Shown: one piece after another, positions 54,765 to 63,685 of the stretch
Numbering within the stretch: the stretch's first letter is position 1
How the letters are laid out: each line of letters starts with the position of its first letter
Origin: an uncultured Alistipes sp.
Lineage (GTDB): Bacteria > Bacteroidota > Bacteroidia > Bacteroidales > Rikenellaceae
Assembly: GCF_949296715.1 (NCBI RefSeq)
Contig: NZ_CASFQD010000025.1
Location: forward strand, 113,287-177,286
Length of the DNA stretch: 64,000 nt
Reading direction: 5' to 3'
Translations under genes and position numbers: made by a program
The notes under the pieces: model-generated
Databases searched by the model: none
What the model was told of the DNA's origin: nothing
What the model saw: only the letters and a program-made list of their open reading frames with translations

Positions 54765-55439
54765 TCATTGCAGCGCCCCGTTGTGTTTCATGGCGAAGCG
54801 GCGGAAAATCCGCCAGGCGGCGTATCCGATCACCGCGCCGACCAGTGCGCCCCACACGAGGTCCATCGGGAAGTGCTTGCCGAGGTAGATGCGCGAGTAG
54901 CAGACCGCGGCGGCCGCGAGCGTCACGAGCAGGGTGAACCACCGGCGGCGGATCACGGCGGCCGAGAGGACGGCAAGGGCCGTGATCGTCGCGGCATGCG
55001 CCGAGACGGTGCCGAAGCGGCCGCTCACCGCCTCGACGGGGACGTGGACGGCCCATTGCCCGGAATATCCCGCGGCGTGCAGCGCTTCGGGCGTCAGGCG
55101 GCGCAGCGTGCGCAGCGAGTCGGGGGCGATGTCGAGCCCCTCGAGCGAGGGGGTGAACATCGGCCGCCAGCGGGGCTCCAGCCCCGGCAGCAGGTTGCCC
55201 AGCAGTCCGTTGTGCTTGAAGATGCCGGCCGTGATGTCCGCCAGCCCCACGGCTGCGGCCATCAGCACGAGGAAGAGCAGCAGCCCGCGCCAGCCCGTGC
55301 GGCGCAGCACCAGCCAGGCGATCAGCAGGTAGAGCGGTATCCAGACCGCCGTGCCGGAGAGCGTGAGCATCACGCGGTCCCAGCAGGGGCCGCCGTCGAA
55401 GTTGAGCGCGAGGAAGAGGCTGTGGTCGAAATGTGTCAC
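54765..55439 (-). CDS. PAP2 family phosphatase
   Basis: A 224-residue integral membrane protein with about six helices. The acid phosphatase motifs are present in the form usual for Bacteroidetes: PRWRP for motif 1, FGTVSAHAA (SAH instead of SGH) for motif 2, and SRIYLGKHFPMD for motif 3. Family members dephosphorylate undecaprenyl diphosphate, lipid A or phosphatidyl lipids. It is the last gene of an operon after the MBOAT gene (20-base gap), so recycling of an undecaprenyl carrier for the same envelope polymer is plausible. Confidence 0.88.
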   Translation of the reverse strand: MTHFDHSLFLALNFDGGPCWDRVMLTLSGTAVWIPLYLLIAWLVLRRTGWRGLLLFLVLMAAAVGLADITAGIFKHNGLLGNLLPGLEPRWRPMFTPSLEGLDIAPDSLRTLRRLTPEALHAAGYSGQWAVHVPVEAVSGRFGTVSAHAATITALAVLSAAVIRRRWFTLLVTLAAAAVCYSRIYLGKHFPMDLVWGALVGAVIGYAAWRIFRRFAMKHNGALQ

Positions 55440-55459
55440 CTGTGTGCGGGTTTACGTGT

Positions 55460-56962
55460 TCAGAACTGGAAGTAGATGAAGGGCTGGATGTCGCTCGACT
55501 TGATCTGCATGACGCACCAGATCATCGCCGCGGCCATCACGACCTGCAGCACGAGCGGGGCGTTCACGACGATGCGCCGCGCCAGCGCGTCGACCGTGCC
55601 GGGCAGCAGGTGCAGCACGTAGCCCGCGCCGATCAGGGCGAAGACCCCGGCATAGCCCGCGAGCACCTGCGGGATCATCGGGGCGTTGAAGTTCTCGACG
55701 ATCTGGTGCAGCATGAGCGTGACGGTCTGCATCGACTCGGCGCGGAACATCAGCCAGCCCAGCGATACGAGGTTGAAGGTGAGGAATATGCCCGCGGCGC
55801 GGCTCCACCAGTGCATCTCGCAGCCACGGACCCTGGCCCCCGGCACGCAGGCGAGCCACAGCTTGTGCAGGGCCAGCGCCACGCCGTGCAGCCCGCCCCA
55901 GAGGATGAAGCGCACGGCGGCGCCGTGCCACAGCCCGCCCAGCAGCATCGTCAGCAGCAGGTTCCCGTAGGTGCGCAGGCGCCCCTTGCGGTTGCCGCCC
56001 AGCGAGATGTAGAGGTAGTCGCGCAGCCACGACGAGAGCGAGATGTGCCAGCGCCGCCAGAATTCGGTGATCGTCGCCGACTTGTAGGGGGCGTCGAAGT
56101 TTTTGGGGAAGCGGAAGCCGAGCAGCAGGGCGATGCCGATGGCCATGTCGGAGTAGCCCGAGAAGTCGCAGTAGATCTGCAGCGCATAGCCGTAGATGCC
56201 CGCCAGACACTCGAATCCGGTGTAGAGCAGCGGCTCGTCGAAGACGCGGTCCACGAAGTTCAGCGAGATGTAGTCCGAGATGACGGCCTTCTTGAACAGG
56301 CCCGTGAGGATGAGGAAGACCCCCGTGCCGAACATCTCGCGCGAGACGAACGGCTTGCGGCGGATCTGCGGAATGAAGTCCCGGGCCCGGACGATGGGTC
56401 CGGCGACCAGCTGCGGGAAGAACGAGAGGTAGAAGAGGTAGTCCAGCCAGTTGCGCAGGGGTTGGAGCTGCCCGCGGTAGACGTCGATCGTGTAGCTCAT
56501 CGACTGGAAGACGAAGAACGAGATGCCGACCGGCAGAAAGATGTTCTGGAACTGGAGGAATCCCTGCCCGAAGAGCTGGTTGGCGATGTCGACCAGGAAG
56601 TTCGTGTACTTGAAGTAGCCGAGCATCCCGAGGTTGACCGCGACGCTCAACGCCACGAGCCAGCGGCGCGCCGTGCGCCCCTTGCTGCGGGCGATCGCCT
56701 GCGCGATCAGGAAGTCGCTCGTCGCCGCGAAGACAAGCAGCAGGAAGTAGATGCCGCTCGACTTGTAGTAGAAGTAGAGCGAGAAGAGGATGACGTAGAC
56801 GATGCGTGCCATCGTGGCGCGGCGCACGGCGCTGTATACGAGCAGGAACCCCGCGAAGAGGAACAGGAAAAGCCCGCTGCTGAAGATCAGCGGCTGCGTG
56901 GCGTCGTATGTCAGCAGGGCCTGGAGCTTGCCGGCCAGGCCCTCCGCCGTGGGCAGTGTCAT
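55460..56962 (-). CDS. MBOAT family O-acyltransferase
   Basis: A 500-residue polytopic protein of the AlgI/DltB/PatA type. About ten membrane helices surround the conserved FFPQLVAGPIVRARDFIPQ, EFWRRWHISLSSWLRDYLYI and the catalytic His346 in GGLWHGAA. These proteins move acyl groups, usually acetyl, across the membrane to an extracytoplasmic acceptor. The start overlaps the end of the SGNH gene by four bases (ATGA), so the pair is translationally coupled and probably forms one O-acylation machine. Confidence 0.93.
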   Translation of the reverse strand: MTLPTAEGLAGKLQALLTYDATQPLIFSSGLFLFLFAGFLLVYSAVRRATMARIVYVILFSLYFYYKSSGIYFLLLVFAATSDFLIAQAIARSKGRTARRWLVALSVAVNLGMLGYFKYTNFLVDIANQLFGQGFLQFQNIFLPVGISFFVFQSMSYTIDVYRGQLQPLRNWLDYLFYLSFFPQLVAGPIVRARDFIPQIRRKPFVSREMFGTGVFLILTGLFKKAVISDYISLNFVDRVFDEPLLYTGFECLAGIYGYALQIYCDFSGYSDMAIGIALLLGFRFPKNFDAPYKSATITEFWRRWHISLSSWLRDYLYISLGGNRKGRLRTYGNLLLTMLLGGLWHGAAVRFILWGGLHGVALALHKLWLACVPGARVRGCEMHWWSRAAGIFLTFNLVSLGWLMFRAESMQTVTLMLHQIVENFNAPMIPQVLAGYAGVFALIGAGYVLHLLPGTVDALARRIVVNAPLVLQVVMAAAMIWCVMQIKSSDIQPFIYFQF

Positions 56963-58560
56963 TCGAGCGGGGCGTTAAGGGGTTGGGTGGTCGCGGCGGG
57001 GAGCAGCTGCCGGTCGATTTCGGCCCGGCGCGCCGAGTCGAGCAGCGCCTCCTGACGGCGGCGCAGCGCGGCGGCTTCGCGTGCGGCGTGGATGCGCTGC
57101 GTCTCGGCATTCACGGCGTCGCAGAGCGCCCGGGCGACGCTCTGCCCGCCGGCGTAGTTGATGTGCGTGAAGTCCTTGCCGGCCCAGCCGTTCTGCACGA
57201 AGGCCTCCATGCCGCCCTCGGCGCGCATGGCGTCGCACGTCGGCCAGAAGGCCGCCCCGGCGTTGCGGGCCGCCTGCCGCTGCCAGTCGAGCATGTAGGG
57301 GATGGCGTCCATGGGCTCGAAGCCCGCGTCGGTGCGGACCGAGCGGTCGCTGACACCCAGCACGAGGACCGCGGCGCGCGGGAAGCACTCCCTGACGTAG
57401 GCGATCATCTTCTCGATCTGTGCCGAGTAGGCGCGGTAGTTCGTGATGCCCGACTGCATGATGTTGAGCCCGTACTGGAGGATTACCAGGTCGTAGTGCG
57501 CGAAGGCGTCGATCTGGGCGTTGACCGCCGGGTTGGTCCAGAACATCGCCTGCCCGTTGTTGCTGCGCACCGAGTAGTTGTCCACCGTGACGCCGCCGCC
57601 CTCGAAGATCGCGCCGTAGCCGATGAAGCCCTCGGTGCCCGAGACGACGCGGAAGGCGAGCGAGCGGATCCGCGGGGCGCGGACCTCGATCTGCCGCACG
57701 GCCGCGGCGGCCGGGATGGCGAATTCGCGGCGCAGCGTGTCGTTGAGCGCCACCTCGACGCGGCTTGCGGCGGGCGAGAGGAAGAGCACGCGGGCCGACG
57801 TGCACTCCTCCAGGTGCCGCCGGTAGTCGGTCATCTCCCAGCGGGTCGAGGCCCCGGCTGCCGGGTGGCTCACCCAGCCCGAGACGTAGAAATTGGCGCG
57901 CAGGGCCTCGGGAGCCGTGCGGCGCTGCATGATGTTGTAGGTGGTCCACCCCTTCGACTGGGTCTTGACCGTGCGGCGGAAGGCCGTCAGGGGCGAGGCC
58001 ATCGGTGCGAAGCCGGGGCCGCCGCCTCCGTAGCACTCCTGCAGCCGTTCGCGCAGGTCGGCCGTCAGAATGTCGCCCTCGACGAACGAGTCGCCCAGCA
58101 CGGCGATGCGCACCGGGCGGCGCGCCGCGAGCAGCGTGTCGCAGAAGCTGCGGAACGAGGGCGCGGCGACCGTATCGGCCTCCTCGACGGGGGTCAGCGC
58201 CGTGCTCCACCGCACGGTGTCGGGCACGACGTGCCGCGGCACGCCGTCCGTGTCGGGTTGTGCGAGGTCCCACAGGAACGAGGTCTGCACCTCGCGGGCC
58301 GTCGTGTCGGCGACGATGCGTTCGGCGACCTCCGAGATGTCGACCCGGAACTCCTCCTCGTCGAAGAGCTGCGGCTCGGCCTCCTCCGCCGCGGCCTGCG
58401 CGTCGTCGAAGACGAGCAGGTCCGAGAGGATGTTGGCCCGGCGCAGCTTCACGCCCCCGATGCTCTGCGGGGGGATGAAACTCACGGCCGCGAGCACTGC
58501 GATGAGTGCCGCGACCGCCTGCCAGCTTTTGTGGATGTAGTTCTTTTCCGGGGAGTTCAT
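56959..58560 (-). CDS. Membrane-anchored SGNH/GDSL hydrolase, O-acylation partner
   Basis: A 533-residue protein with an N-terminal membrane anchor (about residues 13-30) and an acidic linker. A periplasmic SGNH domain has Ser158 in VLGDSFVEGD, a GLN block near residue 366 and the Asp463/His466 pair in DFTHINYAGG. A beta-sandwich insert lies between blocks. In PatB, AlgX and similar systems the SGNH protein takes acetyl groups from the MBOAT partner and places them on peptidoglycan or alginate. The substrate here is not known; no exopolysaccharide cluster is adjacent. Confidence 0.88.
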   Translation of the reverse strand: MNSPEKNYIHKSWQAVAALIAVLAAVSFIPPQSIGGVKLRRANILSDLLVFDDAQAAAEEAEPQLFDEEEFRVDISEVAERIVADTTAREVQTSFLWDLAQPDTDGVPRHVVPDTVRWSTALTPVEEADTVAAPSFRSFCDTLLAARRPVRIAVLGDSFVEGDILTADLRERLQECYGGGGPGFAPMASPLTAFRRTVKTQSKGWTTYNIMQRRTAPEALRANFYVSGWVSHPAAGASTRWEMTDYRRHLEECTSARVLFLSPAASRVEVALNDTLRREFAIPAAAAVRQIEVRAPRIRSLAFRVVSGTEGFIGYGAIFEGGGVTVDNYSVRSNNGQAMFWTNPAVNAQIDAFAHYDLVILQYGLNIMQSGITNYRAYSAQIEKMIAYVRECFPRAAVLVLGVSDRSVRTDAGFEPMDAIPYMLDWQRQAARNAGAAFWPTCDAMRAEGGMEAFVQNGWAGKDFTHINYAGGQSVARALCDAVNAETQRIHAAREAAALRRRQEALLDSARRAEIDRQLLPAATTQPLNAPLE

Positions 58561-58567
58561 CGCACGT

Positions 58568-59335
58568 CTACTCGCGCCGTCCGAGGATCATGAAGACGTA
58601 ATAGAGTACCGACGCGATGGCGCTCAACGCCGCGACGAGGTAGGTGCGGGCCGCCCACGAGAGGGCCTCGCGTGCCTGTACGAGCTGTGCGCCCTGCATC
58701 GTGCGGCTGGTCTGGAGCCATTCGAGGGCCCGGGCCGAGGCGTTGTACTCGACAGGCAGCGTCACCAGCGAGAAGAGCGCCGACATGGCGATCAGCCCCA
58801 CGCCGATCCAGCAGAGCAGTTCGTTGCGCGTCGTGGCCAGGATCACCAGTCCGAGGATGATGACCCACGTGGCGGCCGTCGAGGCGAACTGCACGACGGG
58901 CACGAGCTGCGAGCGCAGCACCAGCGGCGCGTAGCCGCGGGCGTGCTGCACGGCGTGGCCGCACTCGTGCGCGGCGACGGCCGCGGCGGCGACGCTGTTT
59001 GACGAGTAGACCGAATCGCTGAGGTTGACGGTCATCGTCTGCGGGTTGAAGTGGTCGGTGAGATGCCCCGAGACGTGCGTGACCTTCACGTTGTGGATGT
59101 TGTTGTCGCGCAGCATCTTCTCGGCGACCTCGGCGCCCGTGAGCCCGCCGGGGAACTGCACGCGCGAGTATTTGCGGAAGACCGACTGCAGGCGGGCCTG
59201 CACGATGTATCCCGCGATGCCGATGACGATCATCAGCACGAACATGCCCATCGTGGCGGCGGAGTAGTGTGCGGCCTGCGACTGGGTGGTGGTGTAATAT
59301 CCTGCCTGGAGCAGGGCGATAAGCGGTAATGTCAT
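58568..59335 (-). CDS. Zinc metallopeptidase, YugP/PF04298 family
   Basis: A 255-residue membrane protein with the zinc site HECGH (residues 123-127), an N-terminal membrane helix, two helices after the active site and one near the C-terminus. The block VSGHLTDHFNPQTMTVNLSDSVY before the zinc site is typical. The function is poorly known. It lies 7 bases upstream of the SGNH gene and 6 bases after the SDR gene, so it belongs to the same operon. Confidence 0.9.
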   Translation of the reverse strand: MTLPLIALLQAGYYTTTQSQAAHYSAATMGMFVLMIVIGIAGYIVQARLQSVFRKYSRVQFPGGLTGAEVAEKMLRDNNIHNVKVTHVSGHLTDHFNPQTMTVNLSDSVYSSNSVAAAAVAAHECGHAVQHARGYAPLVLRSQLVPVVQFASTAATWVIILGLVILATTRNELLCWIGVGLIAMSALFSLVTLPVEYNASARALEWLQTSRTMQGAQLVQAREALSWAARTYLVAALSAIASVLYYVFMILGRRE

Positions 59336-59341
59336 GTTTTT

Positions 59342-60100
59342 TTACTTTTTTTCGGTTTGTTTGCGACAGGTGTAGTAGGCCCCCGCCTGCTGCGCGGGCA
59401 TCAGCACCATATCATTAACGTTCATGTGCGCCGGTAATTGTGCGCACCATGCGATTGCTTCGGCAATATCCTCGCCGGTCAGCGCCTCGACCCCCTCGTA
59501 GACCTTGTCGGCACGGAGCTCGTCGCCGTGGAAGCGCACGAGCGAAAACTCCGTCTCGACCATGCCGGGGCGGATTTCGGTCACCTTGACGCCCGCCGCG
59601 AGCAGGTCGGCGCGCATGGCCTGCGAGATGGCGTGCACGGCGTGCTTCGAGGCGCAGTAGACGGCGCCGTTCTCGTAGGGCTCCGTGCCGGCGATCGACC
59701 CGATGTTGAAGATGTGCCCGCCGCCTGCCGCTACCATCTTGGGGGCGATGACGCGCGTGACGTAGAGCAGCCCCTTGACGTTGGTGTCGATCATCGCGTC
59801 CCAGTCGCGCGTGTCGCCCCGGTCGATGTGTTCGAGCCCGGCGGCCAGCCCGGCGTTGTTGACCAGCAGGTCGACGCGCCCGAGCGGTTCGAGGAAGCGG
59901 CGCACCTCCTCTTCGGAGCGGACGTCGAAGCAGAGCGTCGTGCACGCGCCGTCCGCCGCCTCGATCTCGGCGCGGAGGGTGTCCAGCCGTTCGGCGCGGC
60001 GCCCCGTGGCGATGACGGCATATCCCTCGCGTGCGAGGCGCAGGGCCGTGGCGCGTCCGATACCCGATGTCGCGCCCGTGATGAGAGCCTGTTTTTTCAT
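59342..60100 (-). CDS. Short-chain dehydrogenase/reductase (YdfG-like)
   Basis: A 252-residue classical SDR. The NAD(P)-binding TGATSGIGRA and a downstream TGRR suggest NADP preference. LVNNAGLA and the catalytic YCASK (with Ser in IGSIAG) are intact. It resembles the YdfG group acting on 3-hydroxy acids such as serine, but the substrate is not certain. It is the first gene of the five-gene operon ending in PAP2. The -7 box at 60121-60128 fixes the start at 60100. Confidence 0.92.
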   Translation of the reverse strand: MKKQALITGATSGIGRATALRLAREGYAVIATGRRAERLDTLRAEIEAADGACTTLCFDVRSEEEVRRFLEPLGRVDLLVNNAGLAAGLEHIDRGDTRDWDAMIDTNVKGLLYVTRVIAPKMVAAGGGHIFNIGSIAGTEPYENGAVYCASKHAVHAISQAMRADLLAAGVKVTEIRPGMVETEFSLVRFHGDELRADKVYEGVEALTGEDIAEAIAWCAQLPAHMNVNDMVLMPAQQAGAYYTCRKQTEKK

Positions 60101-60120
60101 AAAAGTGGCGATGTTTTGGG

Positions 60121-60128
60121 CAAAAATA
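60121..60128 (-). promoter_or_regulatory. -7 box of the SDR-to-PAP2 operon
   Basis: TATTTTTG on the minus strand, 20 bases before the ATG at 60100. Confidence 0.65.
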
Positions 60129-60252
60129 CGAAATATTGCTTTACTTTGCATAAATTTATACGACAATTTGCCCGCGCGGAGGGCCTCCGGGCCCCGTTGC
60201 GGACGTTTCGTGGAATTTTTTGCGGAAACCGGACACCCTTATCGCTTCTTAC

Positions 60253-61497
60253 GTGAATCTTCCGTTGCTCATCGCTCGCCGCATGGCCCGTCCCGCCCCG
60301 GACAACCGTCCCGGGGTGATGGAGCGCATCGCCGTCGTGTCGGTGGCGTTGAGCATCGCCGTGATGATCCTCGCCGTGGCCGTCGTGCTGGGCTTCAAGC
60401 GCGAGGTGGCGCGCAAGCTGACGGGCTTTGCGGCGCATGTCACGGTGACCGACATCCGGGGCATCGACGCGCTCGACTCGCGGCCCGTGCGGCGCACGGC
60501 GCACCTCGAGGAGCTGATCCGCACGACCGGGGGCTTCGTCTCGATGGCCCCCTACGCCCTCAAGGGGGGCATCGTTCGCACGGACGAGGCGGTCGAGGGG
60601 GTGATGCTCAAGGGGGTCGATTCGACGTATGACCGCAGCGCCTTCGACGAATGGCTCGTCGAGGGGGCGTGGCCCCGCATCGGCGATTCCGTGCGCACGA
60701 AGGATATCCTGCTCTCGCGCACGCTCGCGGTCCGGCTGCTGCTCGGGGTGGGCGACCGCGTGGAGATGCTCTTCGTCGAGCCGGGCGAGCTGCCGCGCCG
60801 CGACCGCTTCAAGGTCTCGGGCGTCTACTCCTCGGGTATGGACGAGATGGACAATGCGGTGATCCTGACCGACATGCGCAACGTGCAGCGGCTTTCGGAC
60901 TGGGCGCCGGACGAAATCTCGGGCTACGAGGTCTTCACCCGTGATCTGGACGAGGCGCCGCGCTACGCCCGCGAACTGGGCCGCACGCTTCTCTACGACG
61001 AGGCCGACGGCACGGAGAACCTCGCCGTGACGAGCGTCACGGAACGCTATCCGGGCATCTTCGACTGGCTGCGGGCCCACGACGTGAACGCCGCCGTGGT
61101 GATCGGCATCATGCTCGTCGTGGCCTTCTTCAACATGGCCTCGGCGCTGCTGATTCTCGTGCTGGAGCGCACGCGCACGATCGGCCTGCTGAAGGCCCTC
61201 GGCATGCGCAACGGCCCGCTGCGGCGCATCTTCCTCTACCGGGCGCTCTTCATCACGCTGCGCGGCCTGGCGTGGGGCAATGCGGCGGGGGTCGGGATGT
61301 GCCTGCTGCAACGGGGATTCCACCTCGTGAAGCTCAACTCCGAAGGCTACCTCCTCTCGGAGGTGCCCGTTTCCCTGGACTGGGGCTGGTGGCTGCTGCT
61401 CAATGCGGGCTTCGTGGCGGTCATCGTCCTGCTGCTGCTCCTGCCCGCACACATCGTCTCGACGGTGCGTCCCGACGAATCCATCCGATACGAATAA
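60253..61497 (+). CDS. FtsX/LolC-like ABC transporter permease
   Basis: A 414-residue permease: one N-terminal helix (VVSVALSIAVMILAVAVVLGF), a periplasmic MacB-type domain of about 220 residues, then three C-terminal helices of the FtsX fold (ALLILVLERTRTIGLLKALGM). This matches LolC/E-type proteins that extract lipoproteins for outer-membrane transport, or MacB-like exporters; no ATPase gene is adjacent. The frame opens at a TTG (60220). The GTG at 60253 gives the NLPLLIARR start typical of these proteins and is preferred. It is followed by ubiE after 13 bases. Confidence 0.85.
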   Translation: MNLPLLIARRMARPAPDNRPGVMERIAVVSVALSIAVMILAVAVVLGFKREVARKLTGFAAHVTVTDIRGIDALDSRPVRRTAHLEELIRTTGGFVSMAPYALKGGIVRTDEAVEGVMLKGVDSTYDRSAFDEWLVEGAWPRIGDSVRTKDILLSRTLAVRLLLGVGDRVEMLFVEPGELPRRDRFKVSGVYSSGMDEMDNAVILTDMRNVQRLSDWAPDEISGYEVFTRDLDEAPRYARELGRTLLYDEADGTENLAVTSVTERYPGIFDWLRAHDVNAAVVIGIMLVVAFFNMASALLILVLERTRTIGLLKALGMRNGPLRRIFLYRALFITLRGLAWGNAAGVGMCLLQRGFHLVKLNSEGYLLSEVPVSLDWGWWLLLNAGFVAVIVLLLLLPAHIVSTVRPDESIRYE

Positions 61498-61510
61498 AAC
61501 CAGTCAGACC

Positions 61511-62230
61511 ATGGCAAAACCCTATCATACCGATCAGTCCAAGAAAGAGGAGGTGCGCGAAATGTTCGACCGCATCGCTCCGCGCTACGACCTGCTGAAC
61601 CATACACTCTCGATGAGCATCGACCGCCTGTGGCGGCGGCACGTCGTGCGGATCGTCCGCCGCTGCCGCCCCGGCCGCATCCTCGACGTGGCGACCGGCA
61701 CGGGCGACCTGGCCATCGAGATGGCCCGCCGCATTCCCGACGTGCGCGTGCTGGGCGTCGACCTCTCGGAGCGGATGCTCGAGGAGGCACGCCGCAAGGT
61801 CGCGGCCCGCGGGCTCGACGAACGGGTGCTGCTCGAGCAGGGCGACGCCGAGCATCTTGCCGTCGCCGCGGCTTCGGTCGACGTGGCGACCGTGGCCTTC
61901 GGCGTGCGGAACTTCGAGAACCTCGAGGCGGGGCTCCGCGAGCTGCACCGGGTTCTGAAACCCGGAGGCAAGGTCGTCATCCTGGAGTTCTCGCGCCCGC
62001 GGAACCGGATTTTCCGGGCGCTGTACGAGTTTTACTCCTACCGCGTGCTGCCGCGCATCGGCGGGGCCGTGTCGCACGACCGGCAGGCCTACGAATACCT
62101 GCCCGTCTCGGTCGGGGAGTTCCCCGCTCCCGGGGAGTTCCTCGCGATGCTCGCGCGGGCGGGCTTCAACGGCTGCCGGGCCCGCAGCCAGAGTTTCGGC
62201 ATCGCGCAGATCTATACGGGCGAGAAGTAA
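61511..62230 (+). CDS. ubiE: Demethylmenaquinone methyltransferase UbiE/MenG
   Basis: A 239-residue SAM-dependent methyltransferase that makes menaquinone from demethylmenaquinone, the last step of quinone synthesis. It has the UbiE signatures MFDRIAPRYDLLNHTLS and the SAM loop LDVATGTGDLAIE, then GDAEHLAVA, AFGVRNFENLEAGLRE and ILEFSRPRN. Length is normal. It sits in a run of plus-strand genes behind the permease. Confidence 0.95.
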   Translation: MAKPYHTDQSKKEEVREMFDRIAPRYDLLNHTLSMSIDRLWRRHVVRIVRRCRPGRILDVATGTGDLAIEMARRIPDVRVLGVDLSERMLEEARRKVAARGLDERVLLEQGDAEHLAVAAASVDVATVAFGVRNFENLEAGLRELHRVLKPGGKVVILEFSRPRNRIFRALYEFYSYRVLPRIGGAVSHDRQAYEYLPVSVGEFPAPGEFLAMLARAGFNGCRARSQSFGIAQIYTGEK

Positions 62231-62275
62231 CCCGGGACAACGGAACGGAATCGGCATGCAATCCGGAGTGAGCCT

Positions 62276-62791
62276 ATGCGAATCTTGAAGCGAATCCTGC
62301 TGATCGCCCTGCTGCTGGCGGCGACGCTGCCGACGGTCTCCTGCCGCCGGGCGGTGGAGCGGGCCCGGGAGAAGATCCGCATCGAAGCCGTCGAGCCGGT
62401 GCGGCGCATGGGCTTTTCGGGTGCGGAGCTCATTGTGCTCGTGGAGAACGGCACGCGCTACCGGCTTTCGTTGCGCGAGGCGCGGTTCGACCTCTTCTAC
62501 GCCGGCCGCCGCGTGGTGACGTTCCTGCTGCACGGGGAGGTCGGGGTGCCGCGGCGCACGACCGAGCGCGTGGTGACGCGCTGGAAGATGAATGTCTCCG
62601 ATCCGCTGGCCTACCTCGCGCTCTCGGGCCGGCTGCGTGCGGGCGACATCTCGCGGGTGGCGGTCTCGTGCGAGATCGTGGGGCGCGGGGGCCCCGCACG
62701 GGTAAATATTTCGCACGAGATGATGCCGTTGTCGGATTTTTTGAATATCTTTGGCCTGAAGTTCCAGGACCTGAAAAACTATCTCGAATAA
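62276..62791 (+). CDS. LEA-type-2-like lipoprotein
   Basis: A 171-residue protein with a lipoprotein signal (TLPTVSC, Cys23). One domain resembles LEA14/WHy proteins: EAVEPVRRMGFSGAELIVLVENGTRYRLSLREARFDLFYAGRRV in pieces, followed by PRRTTERVVTRWKMN. The function is unknown; such domains are beta sandwiches in periplasmic or outer-membrane proteins. Its stop overlaps the next start by one base (TAATG), so translation is coupled. Confidence 0.7.
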   Translation: MRILKRILLIALLLAATLPTVSCRRAVERAREKIRIEAVEPVRRMGFSGAELIVLVENGTRYRLSLREARFDLFYAGRRVVTFLLHGEVGVPRRTTERVVTRWKMNVSDPLAYLALSGRLRAGDISRVAVSCEIVGRGGPARVNISHEMMPLSDFLNIFGLKFQDLKNYLE

Positions 62792-63255
62792 TGATGCGCA
62801 GACTTTTCCTTTCGCTCTTCCTCCTGGCGGCTGCCGTCGGGGCCTCCGCACAGTCGCTCGATGCCTTCAAGGCGCAGCTGGCCGTGCCGAAGGTTTCGGG
62901 CGTGCAGTTCGGCGAATCGCGCGTTACGGTCACCGAGCACGGCGACGCGGCGCGTGCCGTGGCCGATGCGTCGCTCGACGGGCAGCGCCTGCGCGTGCGC
63001 GGCTACCGCGTCTGCATCTTCTTCGACAACGGGCAGGATGCCCGGGCCGGCGCCGAAGCCGCCAAGACCCTCTTCGAGGAGACCTATCCCGGCATCAGGG
63101 TCTATATGGTCTACGAGAGTCCCTGGTTCTCGGTGTCGGTAGGCAACTGCCTCACCTCCGAGGAGGCGATCATCCTGAAAGGCAGGGTTTCGGCCACCTT
63201 TCCCAAGGCCTTTCTCAAGAACGAGGAGCTGAAACTCGCCGACCTGCTGGAGTAG
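62791..63255 (+). CDS. SPOR-like domain exported protein
   Basis: A 154-residue protein with a signal peptide (RRLFLSLFLLAAAVGASAQ). The C-terminal half follows the pattern of SPOR-like repeats in Bacteroidetes: GYRVCIFFDNGQDARAGAEAAKTLFEETYPGIRVYMVYESPWFSVSVGN in pieces, then TSEEAIILKGRV. SPOR domains bind denuded peptidoglycan at division sites. The start is ATG 62791 or the next ATG at 62794. The family call is by eye. Confidence 0.75.
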   Translation: MMRRLFLSLFLLAAAVGASAQSLDAFKAQLAVPKVSGVQFGESRVTVTEHGDAARAVADASLDGQRLRVRGYRVCIFFDNGQDARAGAEAAKTLFEETYPGIRVYMVYESPWFSVSVGNCLTSEEAIILKGRVSATFPKAFLKNEELKLADLLE

Positions 63256-63311
63256 GAATCGGACTTTTTGAAAAAAATGATTTTTTCATTTGCCTTTTTC
63301 ACACGAATATA

Positions 63312-63319
63312 TATCTTTG
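63312..63319 (+). promoter_or_regulatory. -7 box of the cysteine-rich lipoprotein gene
   Basis: TATCTTTG, 36 bases before the ATG at 63356, with TTTG at about 63290 near the -33 position. Confidence 0.7.
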
Positions 63320-63355
63320 CGGCGTTTAAGAAACACTCATCAAACATTTAACGCT

Positions 63356-63592
63356 ATGAAAAAGATCTTTTCTTTTGTGATCGTGCTGGCTGCCGTAGCC
63401 ATGGTGGGCTGCTGCGGCAATACCACGAAGAAGGCCGCAGAGGCAGAGGCTGCCGCTACGGAGGCTGTAGCTGCTCCGGCATGCGAGGGCGCCTGCGCCG
63501 AGAAGTGTGATTCGGCTGCCTGCGCTGCCTGCGAGAAGTGCGATTCGACGAAGACCTGCTGCGCCGAGAAGGCTGCCGAGGCTGCAAAATAA
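63356..63592 (+). CDS. Small cysteine-rich lipoprotein
   Basis: A 78-residue lipoprotein. The signal peptide ends in MVGCC (Cys19 lipidated). An Ala/Glu/Lys spacer follows, then eight cysteines within 30 residues in C-x3-C-x3-C-x4-C-x2-C-x3-C-x5-CC spacing. There is no other domain. The pattern suggests metal binding or a redox role in the periplasm or at the outer membrane; this is inference. It has its own promoter and terminator. I do not recognise a named family. Confidence 0.75.
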   Translation: MKKIFSFVIVLAAVAMVGCCGNTTKKAAEAEAAATEAVAAPACEGACAEKCDSAACAACEKCDSTKTCCAEKAAEAAK

Positions 63593-63617
63593 TCGGATTT
63601 TCCGGTTATGAGAGTGA

Positions 63618-63650
63618 GGGAGATTCCTTGAGGGAATCCCCCCTTTTTTT
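63618..63650 (+). terminator. Terminator of the cysteine-rich lipoprotein gene
   Basis: A 10-bp stem with one mismatch (GGGAGATTCC with GGAATCCCCC), TTGA loop, followed by seven T residues. Confidence 0.85.
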
Positions 63651-63685
63651 GTCCCCGTCGGCCGGGAGACAGGCCGAAACAAAAG

